Shown piece by piece: positions 26,716-34,369 of a stretch of 61,269 nt of DNA. Both the position numbers and the translations under genes were made by a program. Source of the DNA: Candidatus Cryptobacteroides choladohippi (GTDB taxonomy: Bacteria > Bacteroidota > Bacteroidia > Bacteroidales > UBA932); assembly GCA_018065985.1 (NCBI GenBank), contig JAGHSF010000003.1, positions 1 to 61,269 on the forward strand, written 5' to 3'. Each line of letters begins with the position of its first letter. The first letter of the stretch is position 1. The notes beneath the pieces are model-generated. The model searched no databases and was not told the origin of the DNA. It saw only the letters and a program-made list of their open reading frames with translations.

Positions 26716-28131
26716 CTAGAACCCGAAGTAGCTGTCGGCGTTGTTATAGGAGATGTCCTCTACCATCCTGCCGATGGTATCCATCTCGCTGGCAGGAAGC
26801 CGCCCTGCCTCGACATCAGATCCAAGCATATCGCAAAGGATGCGCCTGAAGTACTCGTGACGGGGGTAGCTGATGAAACTGCGGGAGTCGGTCAGCATAC
26901 CCACGAAGCGGCTGAGAAGGCCGTTGGCGCTGAGATCGTTTATCTGCTTTCTCATTCCGTTCTCCTGGTCGAGGAACCACCAGCCTGAGCCGAACTGCAT
27001 CTTGCCGGGGACAGTGCCGTCGTTGAAGGTATAGGCCATTGTTATCATGGTCTCATTGTCCTTGGGATTCAGGCAGTAGAGAATGGTCTTGGCCAGTTTG
27101 CCTTCCAGCGCAAGACGGTCAAAGAAACGGTGACCCGCCTCGGCGCACTGAAGGTCATGGATGGCATCGCATCCGGCATCAGGGCCGACCAGTCTGAACA
27201 GCCTCGTATTATTGTTGCGTATGGCGCCCACGTGGAATTGCTGGGCCCATCCTGATTCAGCGTCCATCTTCGCAAGTTCGTACAGCATCGCACTGCGGAA
27301 CTTTTCAAGTTCGTCGGCAGAGGGTCCGAAGCCTGCCATTGTGTTGGCAAAGATGTCGTCAATCTCCTCCTGGGTGTAGTCCGCGGCATGGAATGTGTCG
27401 AGGCCGTGGTCCGAGAGCTTGCAGCCCATGGATGCGAAGAAGTCGTGACGCTTCTGCAGGGCATCCATAAGGTCAGTGAAGGTGATGATGTCGGTCTGCG
27501 CCGCCTCGGCAAGCCTTTCGATGTACTCCACGTAGGACTTGGGGTCCTCGATTGCCATTGCCTTGTCTGGGCGCCATGCGGGAAGCACCTTCACGCCGAA
27601 AGGCTTCTCGGCTATCATCCTGTGCCAGCGGAGGTCGTCGGCGGGGTCGTCGGTCGTGCAGACAACCTTGACGTTGAACTTCTTTATGAGTGCCTGGCCG
27701 CGGAACTCCTCCGTGGCGAGCTTTGCGTTGCACTCCTCGAATATCTCACGTGCAGTCTTGGGGCTGAGCACCTTGTCGATGCCGAAAACACGTTTCAGTT
27801 CTAGATGGGACCAGTGATAGAGAGGATTCCTCATTGCATAGGGCATGGTCTCGGCCCATTTCTCGAATGTCTCCCACGAACTGTGCACTCCGCCCGTGAT
27901 GAACTCCTCAGGAACGCCGTTTGCACGCATTGCGCGCCACTTGTAATGGTCTCCGGCATGGCCGTCGACCAGCCAGAGCTGCGTGATGTCACGGAACTGT
28001 ATGTTCTCAGCTATCTGCTGAGGGTTCAGGTGGCAGTGGTAGTCTATGATGGGCATGGACTCGGCATGGCCATGGTACAGCTGTCTGGCAGTCTGTGTCG
28101 AGAGAAGGAAGTCTTCGTTGATGAATGACAT
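26716..28131 (-). CDS. uxaC: Glucuronate/galacturonate isomerase UxaC
   Basis: A 471-residue enzyme of the amidohydrolase-like UxaC family, which converts D-glucuronate to D-fructuronate and D-galacturonate to D-tagaturonate. The metal motif IIDYHCHLNPQQIA is at about residue 28, and FITGGVHSSWETF, LYHWSHLELKRVF and DSRSFISYPRHEYFRRIL follow as in the family. Full length. It is the last gene of kdgA-exuT-uxaC, starting 11 bases after exuT. The reductase and dehydratase that would follow (UxuB/UxaB, UxuA/UxaA) are not in the window. Confidence 0.95.
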   Translation of the reverse strand: MSFINEDFLLSTQTARQLYHGHAESMPIIDYHCHLNPQQIAENIQFRDITQLWLVDGHAGDHYKWRAMRANGVPEEFITGGVHSSWETFEKWAETMPYAMRNPLYHWSHLELKRVFGIDKVLSPKTAREIFEECNAKLATEEFRGQALIKKFNVKVVCTTDDPADDLRWHRMIAEKPFGVKVLPAWRPDKAMAIEDPKSYVEYIERLAEAAQTDIITFTDLMDALQKRHDFFASMGCKLSDHGLDTFHAADYTQEEIDDIFANTMAGFGPSADELEKFRSAMLYELAKMDAESGWAQQFHVGAIRNNNTRLFRLVGPDAGCDAIHDLQCAEAGHRFFDRLALEGKLAKTILYCLNPKDNETMITMAYTFNDGTVPGKMQFGSGWWFLDQENGMRKQINDLSANGLLSRFVGMLTDSRSFISYPRHEYFRRILCDMLGSDVEAGRLPASEMDTIGRMVEDISYNNADSYFGF

Positions 28132-28142
28132 ACGCGGTGTAT

Positions 28143-29588
28143 TTATTCAATGACAATTGGCTTGTACTCGGGCACAAGGCTCTTCATGATGACCCAGCTG
28201 AGCAGGTATGCCACGCCGCAGAAGGTGAACATTATGAGATACCCGGCCTGGATACCCTCGCAACCGAGAATGCTCCATGCGCCAGTCTCGCTGGCGTCGA
28301 AGAGAAGACCGGCCGCCTTCTGGATGGCGAAGCTGCCCAGTCCGCCTGCCATGCCGCCGATTCCGGTCACGGTAGCGATGGTTGACTTGGGGAACATGTC
28401 ACCCACGGTAGAGAAGATGTTCGCGCTCCATGACTGATGTGCAGCAGCCGCGATGCCGATGAGCACGACGGGGATCCAGTATGAGATGTGCGCAAGAGGA
28501 AGCGCACCGAGTGCGACGAGGGGGAAGAAGGCAAAGATGAGCATGGCGCGCATGCGGCCTGCATAGGGATTCATCTTTTTCTTCTCGATGAAGATTGTCG
28601 GAAGGTATCCTCCGAAGATGGAGAGCATCACGATGAGGTAGAGCGCTCCGATGGCTATCTGGAAGCGGGGCTCGGTGGAAGCCATGCCGTACACGTTCTT
28701 GAGGAACGAGGGCATCCAGAAGAGGAAGAACCACCATACGCCGTCGGGCAGGAGCTTGCCGAATGCAAACGCCCAGGTCTGCCTGTAGGTGAAACACTTC
28801 CAGAGCGAGATCTTCTTCTCGTTCTTTGCAGCCTCGGCTGCTGCGGCCTTTGCTGCTTCCTCCTCGGCCTTGTCCTGCTCGATGTACTCGAGCTCGGCGG
28901 CATTCACGCGGGAGTTCTGTTCAGGCTTCTTATATACGAATGTCCAGAATCCCATCCACACGAAACCGAGGGCACCGATGATGATGAAAGCAGCCTCCCA
29001 GCCGAACTTTGCGGCAAGCGCGGGGATGCAGAACGGAGCCACAAGCGCACCGATGGTGGAACCGGCATTGAAGATCGATGTGGCGAATGCGCGGTCCTTC
29101 TTGGGGAAATACTCGGCCGTGGCCTTGATGGCTGCGGGGAAGTTTCCGGCCTCACCGAGGGCGAGCACGCATCGCGCTATGATGAACATGGTCATGCTGA
29201 CCACTGCGATTTTCGACACGGCATCGGCGGCGGTGAGGGCTCTGAGCGCCTCGGCGCCTTCAACACCGACAAACTTCTGGGTGAGCACTCCGCAGACTGC
29301 GTGTGCGCACGCACCTACTGACCATATCCCTATGCTCCAGAGGTAGCCTTTCTTGGTTCCGAGCTTGTCGACGAGCGTGCCGGCAAAGAGCATGGCCACA
29401 GCATAGAACAGGGAGAAGATACCGGTAATGGTACCGTAGTGGTTGTTTGTCCAGTGGAACTCGGGGCGGATGAAGTCCTCGAAGGTGAGGGACAGCACCT
29501 GACGGTCCATGTAGTTGATGGTGGTCGCGAAGAAGAGCATCGCGCAGATGACCCATCTGTAGTTGGTCTTTTTGGCGGTCTGGTTCAT
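28143..29588 (-). CDS. exuT: MFS hexuronate transporter (ExuT-like)
   Basis: A 481-residue major facilitator protein with 12 transmembrane segments. NYMDRQVLS in the first helix, the loop GTLVDKLGTKKG and ALGEAGNFPAAIKATAEYFPKKDRAFATS are typical of the anion:cation symporter branch that holds ExuT. A charged Ala/Glu-rich cytoplasmic loop (QDKAEEEAAKAAAAEAAKNE, about 234-253) separates the halves. It lies between kdgA and uxaC in one operon, supporting import of glucuronate or galacturonate. Confidence 0.88.
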   Translation of the reverse strand: MNQTAKKTNYRWVICAMLFFATTINYMDRQVLSLTFEDFIRPEFHWTNNHYGTITGIFSLFYAVAMLFAGTLVDKLGTKKGYLWSIGIWSVGACAHAVCGVLTQKFVGVEGAEALRALTAADAVSKIAVVSMTMFIIARCVLALGEAGNFPAAIKATAEYFPKKDRAFATSIFNAGSTIGALVAPFCIPALAAKFGWEAAFIIIGALGFVWMGFWTFVYKKPEQNSRVNAAELEYIEQDKAEEEAAKAAAAEAAKNEKKISLWKCFTYRQTWAFAFGKLLPDGVWWFFLFWMPSFLKNVYGMASTEPRFQIAIGALYLIVMLSIFGGYLPTIFIEKKKMNPYAGRMRAMLIFAFFPLVALGALPLAHISYWIPVVLIGIAAAAHQSWSANIFSTVGDMFPKSTIATVTGIGGMAGGLGSFAIQKAAGLLFDASETGAWSILGCEGIQAGYLIMFTFCGVAYLLSWVIMKSLVPEYKPIVIE

Positions 29589-29597
29589 ATTCTGGTG

Positions 29598-30263
29598 TTA
29601 TTTTACTTCTTTGATGATGTCAAGAGCATTCCTGCAGAGCTCGCTTATCCTGCTCCATTCCCCTGCTGCGATGACGTCCTTGGGGAAGAGGTTGGAGCCC
29701 ATACCCACGCAGGTCACGCCGGCCTTGAACCAGCCTTCGAGGTTCTCACGCTCGGGCTTGACACCTCCGGTGACCATTATCTGGCTCCATGGCATGGGTG
29801 CGCGGAGACCCTTGACGAACTTGGGACCGAGCACATCGCCGGGGAATACCTTGCAGAGGTCGCAGCCGAGTTCCTGGGCGGCGCCCACCTCGCTGACGGT
29901 ACCGCAGCCGGGGCAATATGGCACGAGGCGGCGGTTGCAGACGGGAGCGATCTCAGGATTGAAGAGGGGTCCCACGACGAAGTTTGCGCCAAGCTGCAGG
30001 TACATCGCTGCTGTTGGTGCATCTACAACGGAACCGATTCCGACTATCATGCCGGGAAGTTCCTTGTTGGCATACTTCACGAGTTCGCCGAACACTTCCT
30101 GGGCGAAGTCGCCTCTGTTTGTGAATTCGAACGCACGCACACCGCCGTCGTAGCAGGCCTTGAGTACCTTCTTGGCCACTTCGGCGTCTGCGTTGTAGAA
30201 TACGGGAACCATTCCGGTCTCCTTCATGGTCGCAAGGACCTGTATTTTGCTGTATTTTGCCAT
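29598..30263 (-). CDS. kdgA: KDPG/KHG aldolase
   Basis: A 221-residue class I aldolase that splits 2-keto-3-deoxy-6-phosphogluconate into pyruvate and glyceraldehyde 3-phosphate. Key residues can be seen: the Glu and Arg in [14 protein letters not shown] (about 44-57) and the Schiff-base Lys in [14 protein letters not shown] (about 140). The ATG at 30263 is preferred over upstream in-frame codons that fall in the palindromic repeat. It completes the KduI-KduD-KdgK pathway and is followed by exuT after nine bases. I see no clean promoter box in front. Confidence 0.92.
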   Translation of the reverse strand: MAKYSKIQVLATMKETGMVPVFYNADAEVAKKVLKACYDGGVRAFEFTNRGDFAQEVFGELVKYANKELPGMIVGIGSVVDAPTAAMYLQLGANFVVGPLFNPEIAPVCNRRLVPYCPGCGTVSEVGAAQELGCDLCKVFPGDVLGPKFVKGLRAPMPWSQIMVTGGVKPERENLEGWFKAGVTCVGMGSNLFPKDVIAAGEWSRISELCRNALDIIKEVK

Positions 30264-30301
30264 AATCAATAAAATATCTTTGTTTTTGCATCGGTTGCTG
30301 T

Positions 30302-30406
30302 CGCAGGGCAGACAAAACCTCGCTTCGCTCGTCCCTCCCACCGCTGCGCGGCGGGCCCCTCCCGTTCATGTGGCCACGGGCGGCCACAGTTTTCCTTGCC
30401 CTGCGG
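30302..30406. repeat. Long palindromic element, copy 3 (between kdgK and kdgA)
   Basis: Arms 30302-30319 (CGCAGGGCAGACAAAAC) and 30389-30406 (GTTTTCCTTGCCCTGCGG) pair with a few mismatches. The core reads CTCGCTTCGCTC, CCCTCCCACCGC, GCGGCGGGCCCCTCCC, then GGGCGGCCACAGTTTT, matching copies 1 and 2 in order. It is shorter than the others and is in reverse orientation to local transcription. Confidence 0.82.
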
Positions 30407-30429
30407 CACCCCCCTTCCCTCAAGTGCTA

Positions 30430-30472
30430 GCAGCCGAAAGGCTGCCGGGGGGCGGTACGGGGGCAGAGCCCC
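30430..30472. repeat. Two small GC-rich hairpins next to palindrome copy 3
   Basis: GCAGCC (30430-30435) and GGCTGC (30440-30445) close the loop GAAA, flanked by C6 (30409-30414) and G6 (30447-30452) that can extend the pairing. GGGGC (30460-30464) and GCCCC (30468-30472) form a second stem. They fill the space between copy 3 and the kdgK terminator. Confidence 0.6.
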
Positions 30473-30483
30473 TGTCAAAAAGT

Positions 30484-30529
30484 GCCAATGGTAGGGTGCA
30501 TCGCGTCAGCGCTGCACCCTACCATTGGC
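30484..30529 (-). terminator. kdgK terminator overlapping the coding end
   Basis: GCCAATGGTAGGGTGCA and TGCACCCTACCATTGGC (30484-30500 and 30513-30529) form a perfect 17-base stem, followed on the minus strand by a run of T. The 5' arm encodes the last sense codons of kdgK, and the TGA stop lies in the 12-base loop. Confidence 0.8.
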
Positions 30530-31531
30530 GCTGCCTCCAACCAATGATAACACCTCTGCCTCGGAAACTAGGTTGAAGTCACCGTTGATGGTGTGCTTCA
30601 GGGCGGATGCAGCAACTGCGAACTCAAGTGCTGCAGCCTGGTCGCCGGGGTACTTCAGCATGCCGTGGATGAGGCCGCCGGAGAAGGAGTCGCCACCGCC
30701 CACACGGTCTATGATGGGATCGATGTCGTAGCGCCTGCTCTGGTAGAACTCCTTGCCGTCATATATGAGAGCCTTCCAGCCATTGCGGGTTGCCGAGTAG
30801 GACTCGCGAAGGGTGCTGACCACATACTTGAAGCCGAACTCCTGCATCATCTGGCGGAAGATGCCCTCGTAGCCAGCCGCATCGGTGTTGCCGCCTTCCA
30901 CATCGGCATCCGGCTTGAAACCGAGGCAGAGCTCGGCGTCCTCCTCGTTGCCTATGCAAACGTCAACATACTGCATGAGGGGGCGCATCACCGAGATGGC
31001 CTTCTCTGAGGTCCAGAGCTTCTTGCGGAAGTTCAGGTCGACGCTGACGGTCACGCCATGGCGCCTGGCCGCCTCGCACGCAAGACGGGTAAGCTCGGCA
31101 GCCTTGTCGGAGATGGCAGGGCTGATGCCGGACCAGTGGAACCAGCTGGCGCCTTCCATTATTGCGTCAAAGTCAAAGTCTTTGGGGTCAGCCTCTGCTA
31201 TTGCGGAGTGCGCGCGGTCATAAATGACCTTGGAGGGGCGCATGGACGCTCCGGTCTCGGCATAATAGAGGCCGACGCGGTCTCCTCCGCGGGCAATATA
31301 GTCGGTGCGCACGCCGTAGCGGCGCAGAGCGTTCACTGCAATCTGACCAATCTCGTGTGAAGGAAGCTTGGTGACATAGAATGCGTCATGCCCGTAGTTT
31401 GCAAGGCTGACGGCAACATTCGCCTCTCCTCCGCCGGGAATGATGCGGAAAGAGTCGGTCTGAATGAAGCGGTCCTGCCCTTCAGGGCTGAGGCGGAGCA
31501 TAATCTCGCCGAAAGTTATGATTTTTGCCAT
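30506..31531 (-). CDS. kdgK: 2-keto-3-deoxygluconate kinase
   Basis: A 341-residue PfkB-family kinase that phosphorylates KDG to KDPG. ITFGEIMLRLSPEGQDRF at the N-terminus, GGGEANVAVSLANYG (about 35) and the C-terminal anion-hole motif DRVGGGDSFSGGLIHGML with catalytic Asp are present. It ends in SANGRVQR, like many Bacteroides homologues I recall. The ATG at 31531 places MAKIITFGEIM at the start; longer readings run across the promoter. It has its own promoter and terminator and stands upstream of kdgA-exuT-uxaC. Confidence 0.94.
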   Translation of the reverse strand: MAKIITFGEIMLRLSPEGQDRFIQTDSFRIIPGGGEANVAVSLANYGHDAFYVTKLPSHEIGQIAVNALRRYGVRTDYIARGGDRVGLYYAETGASMRPSKVIYDRAHSAIAEADPKDFDFDAIMEGASWFHWSGISPAISDKAAELTRLACEAARRHGVTVSVDLNFRKKLWTSEKAISVMRPLMQYVDVCIGNEEDAELCLGFKPDADVEGGNTDAAGYEGIFRQMMQEFGFKYVVSTLRESYSATRNGWKALIYDGKEFYQSRRYDIDPIIDRVGGGDSFSGGLIHGMLKYPGDQAAALEFAVAASALKHTINGDFNLVSEAEVLSLVGGSANGRVQR

Positions 31532-31555
31532 ATCTTGTCCTGTATATACATCATA

Positions 31556-31563
31556 CAAATATA
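31556..31563 (-). promoter_or_regulatory. -7 box of kdgK
   Basis: The minus strand reads TATATTTG, matching TAnnTTTG, 24 bases before the kdgK ATG. It is divergent from the phosphatase promoter at 31636. Confidence 0.55.
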
Positions 31564-31635
31564 CCAAATCTTCCCGACAATCCTCACACATATGCGCGCA
31601 AGAATCCATGTCGAATAAAAAACACTCAAAATTGC

Positions 31636-31643
31636 TATCTTTG
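31636..31643 (+). promoter_or_regulatory. -7 box of the PHP phosphatase gene
   Basis: TATCTTTG ends only six bases before the ATG at 31650, so the mRNA would have almost no leader. In-frame ATGs further upstream would lie before the promoter. Confidence 0.6.
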
Positions 31644-31649
31644 CACAGT

Positions 31650-32372
31650 ATGATTTCAATCAACGATTTTCTCAGTTCGCCCCTGAAGGGTGTGTTCGAT
31701 GGATTCACCGACTGGCACTGCCACATCCTTCCCGGTGTCGATGACGGTTTCAAGACAATGGAGGACAGCCTCGCCGTGCTTGCACGCTACGAGGAGGCCG
31801 GTGTGAAGAATGTGTTCCTCACGCCGCACATCATGGTGGACATTCCAAATGAAACGGATGCGCTCAGAAAGAGCTTCGACGAGCTGCAGGCGGCCTACTC
31901 CGGAGGTCTGAACCTGTTTCTCGCATCAGAGAACATGATTGACGACCTCTTCCTCAAGAGACTGGAAAGCAGGGACTTCCTTCCGCTGCCTGACAAAAGG
32001 CTGCTCGTCGAGACTTCATACTTCAACCCGCCGGTAGAGCTGTTCGAGACACTCAGGAAAATAGAAAAGGCCGGCTTCAGACCGGTCCTTGCACACCCCG
32101 AAAGGTATCAGTACATGAGCGAGCGCAAATATGTGCATCTGCTCGACAATGAAATAGAGTTCCAGCTCAATCTGGCATCGCTGACCGGGTACTACGGCCA
32201 CGAAGTACAGGGCCGCGCCCATTGGCTGCTGTCAGAGGAAGGCTATTGCTACTGCGGCACAGACCTCCACCGCCAGTCCCAGTTCGAGCATCTGCTTGCT
32301 TCGAAAATCAGGCGCTCAAGCCTTAAAGAGCTTAAGGAGACCGTTCTTGAGGTCTCCAACATACTGGAGTAG
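31650..32372 (+). CDS. CpsB/YwqE-type tyrosine-protein phosphatase (PHP family)
   Basis: A 240-residue PHP-domain protein. The metal motif DWHCHILPGVDDGFKTMEDS (about 24-43), FLTPHIM (about 65), AHPERYQYM and GTDLHR are the histidine clusters of the CpsB/CapC/YwqE phosphatases, which dephosphorylate bacterial tyrosine kinases of capsule systems. The kinase gene (34370-36961) lies 2 kb away on the other strand, so the pair would control chain length or export. The near-leaderless promoter at 31636 sets the start. Its last 57 bases overlap the end of the nucleotidyltransferase gene on the opposite strand. Confidence 0.9.
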   Translation: MISINDFLSSPLKGVFDGFTDWHCHILPGVDDGFKTMEDSLAVLARYEEAGVKNVFLTPHIMVDIPNETDALRKSFDELQAAYSGGLNLFLASENMIDDLFLKRLESRDFLPLPDKRLLVETSYFNPPVELFETLRKIEKAGFRPVLAHPERYQYMSERKYVHLLDNEIEFQLNLASLTGYYGHEVQGRAHWLLSEEGYCYCGTDLHRQSQFEHLLASKIRRSSLKELKETVLEVSNILE

Positions 32373-33392
32373 AGCCTTCCCGGGGAAGATTGGGAACATC
32401 ATCCTCAAACGCCTGTGTATGAAGCGGAGGGATCCGCCCTTGTGCACCAGCCTGCTCTGGCTGCTGCGGCCGTGCTTGAAGTCGCGGTTGTCGCCCTGGG
32501 CAAGAAAGAAATCAAGCAGCTTCGCTCCCCTCTTCGCCTTGGAGGCATCATAGAAAGGCACATCGTCCTCCGGCAGGTCCAGAGCCTGCACCGCGGCACA
32601 GCCGAACACCTGCCACACGTCCTTCAGGTGGAAGAAATCCAGCCATCCGGCGAGCTTTTCCGCATCAAGCGTACCCTTGTGGGAGTGCAGGAACACCGCC
32701 CAGTCGCACAGCTGACGCATGCCTATGCCCATGCCCTCGGTATGATGCCAGAGATGGTGGAAGATATAGAAGGCGTTGAATGTGGGCTCCGGGGTGTTGA
32801 CCAGGGCTCCATCAAGGGTCACTTCCTCCAGACCGCACGAGGTACCAAGATTCGAAATACGCTGATACTCAGCATTTAAGCGCTTGTCGCGAAGAGTTTC
32901 CGTAAACCGGTGCAGCTCGATATAGAGGGTGCCGCCCACATGGAAGGTGACATGCTTTGTGCCGGTTTCGGTTTCAGCCCCGAAAAGCCGGGCCATGACA
33001 CCTCTTGCCTTTTCGAAGTCGTTGACATACAGGTCGATGTCGCCGGCCACCCGCAGAGCGGGCACCGGATAATGCGAGGCATTCCCCTGCCCTTTCAGGA
33101 GGACGGGCGCGATGCCCTCGGCTGACAGTTCCGCGGTGGCATAGGCAATCACAGAGTTTGCCGCCTGATGCGACTTGAGGCACCTCTGCACATTCTGCTG
33201 CAGCCTGTCGTGCATCTGCTGCGGCAGCCTTGTCCCCATCTTATCAAGCAGGGCCCGGCTTACGATGACCCGGGTCGACTGGCTCTCGGCAAGGGAGAGC
33301 AGCTCGCCAAGTCTGACGCTGCCGGAAACGACGGCCGGCCTGTTCCAAAGGCCGGCACGAAGAAGTTCAAGATATATCTCGGTTGAAGTCAT
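32316..33392 (-). CDS. Nucleotidyltransferase-fold protein (NTP_transf_5 type)
   Basis: A 358-residue protein with LLKGQGNASHYPVPALRVAGDIDLYV (positions about 98-123), the G(S)..D.D signature of nucleotidyltransferase-fold proteins. HHLWHHTEGMGIGMRQLCDWAVFL follows, as in the uncharacterised NTP_transf_5 family often seen in Bacteroidetes polysaccharide loci. Substrate unknown. The start ATG shares one base with the wlbA stop (TAATG), so it is the last gene of the locus transcript. The gene end overlaps the phosphatase gene convergently. Confidence 0.78.
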   Translation of the reverse strand: MTSTEIYLELLRAGLWNRPAVVSGSVRLGELLSLAESQSTRVIVSRALLDKMGTRLPQQMHDRLQQNVQRCLKSHQAANSVIAYATAELSAEGIAPVLLKGQGNASHYPVPALRVAGDIDLYVNDFEKARGVMARLFGAETETGTKHVTFHVGGTLYIELHRFTETLRDKRLNAEYQRISNLGTSCGLEEVTLDGALVNTPEPTFNAFYIFHHLWHHTEGMGIGMRQLCDWAVFLHSHKGTLDAEKLAGWLDFFHLKDVWQVFGCAAVQALDLPEDDVPFYDASKAKRGAKLLDFFLAQGDNRDFKHGRSSQSRLVHKGGSLRFIHRRLRMMFPIFPGKALLQYVGDLKNGLLKLFKA

Positions 33393-34369
33393 TATCTCTT
33401 CTCGTCCCATCCGAAAGGATGCGGGCTGAGGGGCAGTTTAGCCAGAGGGTGGTAGTCACCCTTGAGACCGATAGGAGTCGCATTTCGGATCTGGCTCACT
33501 ATCTCGATGCAGGGACGCGCCTCGCTGATGCGGAAGCCCTCGCCTGCGAGTATCTTCTGATAGCTGAGGGTGTGCAGCTCGGTGAAGCCCTGGCTGAACT
33601 CGAACTCGTCGCCGTCTATGCTGAGGGTGCGGTAGGTGCGCTTCTCGCCCTGCACCGCGTTCTCCGGAAGGCAGTCGGCGTTGATGCTCAGGAAGTAGCG
33701 CACGCGCGCCTTCTTCAGCAGCAGGAAGCCCGCAACGCGGTCGAAGCTCATCACATGCACTATGTTCTGCTCCACGGGACCGAATATCCACTGCAGCATG
33801 TCGTAGAAGTGCACGCCGATGTTGGTGGCAATGCCGCCGCTCTTGTGCACGTCGCCCTTCCAGGAGGTATAATACCAGCGGCCGCGGGAGGTGATGTAGG
33901 TAAGGTCAACGTCGTAGACCTTGTCCTGCGGGCCCTCGTCGACCTTCTTCTTGAGCGCGGCAATCGAGTCGTGCAGGCGGAGCTGCAGGATGTTGTACGC
34001 CTTGTGGCCGGTCTCCTCCTCCACCTTCTCGAGCGCGTCGATGTTGTAAGGGTTGAGCACCACCGGCTTCTCGCAGATCACATCGCAGCCCAGACGCAGG
34101 CCGTAGCGGATGAAAGCATCGTGGGTATAGTTGGGGGTGCAGACGCTCAGCCAGTCCAGCGGGGTGGCCGACTGCTGAAGTCTGGAGCAATGGCGGTCGA
34201 AGAGTTCGTTCTCGGTGAAGAACGAGCACTCGGGGAAGAAACTGTCCAGGCGACCGACGCTGTCGAACCTGTCATATGCGGCCAGCAGGTCGTTGCCTGT
34301 GTCCTTTATTGCCTTGAGGTGGCGCGGAGCTATGTAGCCGGCCGCACCTATCAGTGCGAAATTTGCCAT
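33392..34369 (-). CDS. wlbA: UDP-GlcNAcA 3-dehydrogenase, WlbA/WbpB type
   Basis: A 325-residue Gfo/Idh/MocA oxidoreductase. The N-terminus NFALIGAAGYIAPRHLKAIKDT and SVCTPNYTHD, CEKPVVLNP and GGIATNIGVHFYDML match WlbA/WbpB. WlbA oxidises C3 of UDP-N-acetylglucosaminuronic acid to the 3-keto sugar, which an aminotransferase and acetyltransferase turn into the 2,3-diacetamido sugar. Those partners and the preceding dehydrogenase are 25 kb away at 57.8-60.7 kb in the same locus. Its start lies immediately after the stop of the tyrosine kinase gene. Confidence 0.9.
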   Translation of the reverse strand: MANFALIGAAGYIAPRHLKAIKDTGNDLLAAYDRFDSVGRLDSFFPECSFFTENELFDRHCSRLQQSATPLDWLSVCTPNYTHDAFIRYGLRLGCDVICEKPVVLNPYNIDALEKVEEETGHKAYNILQLRLHDSIAALKKKVDEGPQDKVYDVDLTYITSRGRWYYTSWKGDVHKSGGIATNIGVHFYDMLQWIFGPVEQNIVHVMSFDRVAGFLLLKKARVRYFLSINADCLPENAVQGEKRTYRTLSIDGDEFEFSQGFTELHTLSYQKILAGEGFRISEARPCIEIVSQIRNATPIGLKGDYHPLAKLPLSPHPFGWDEKR

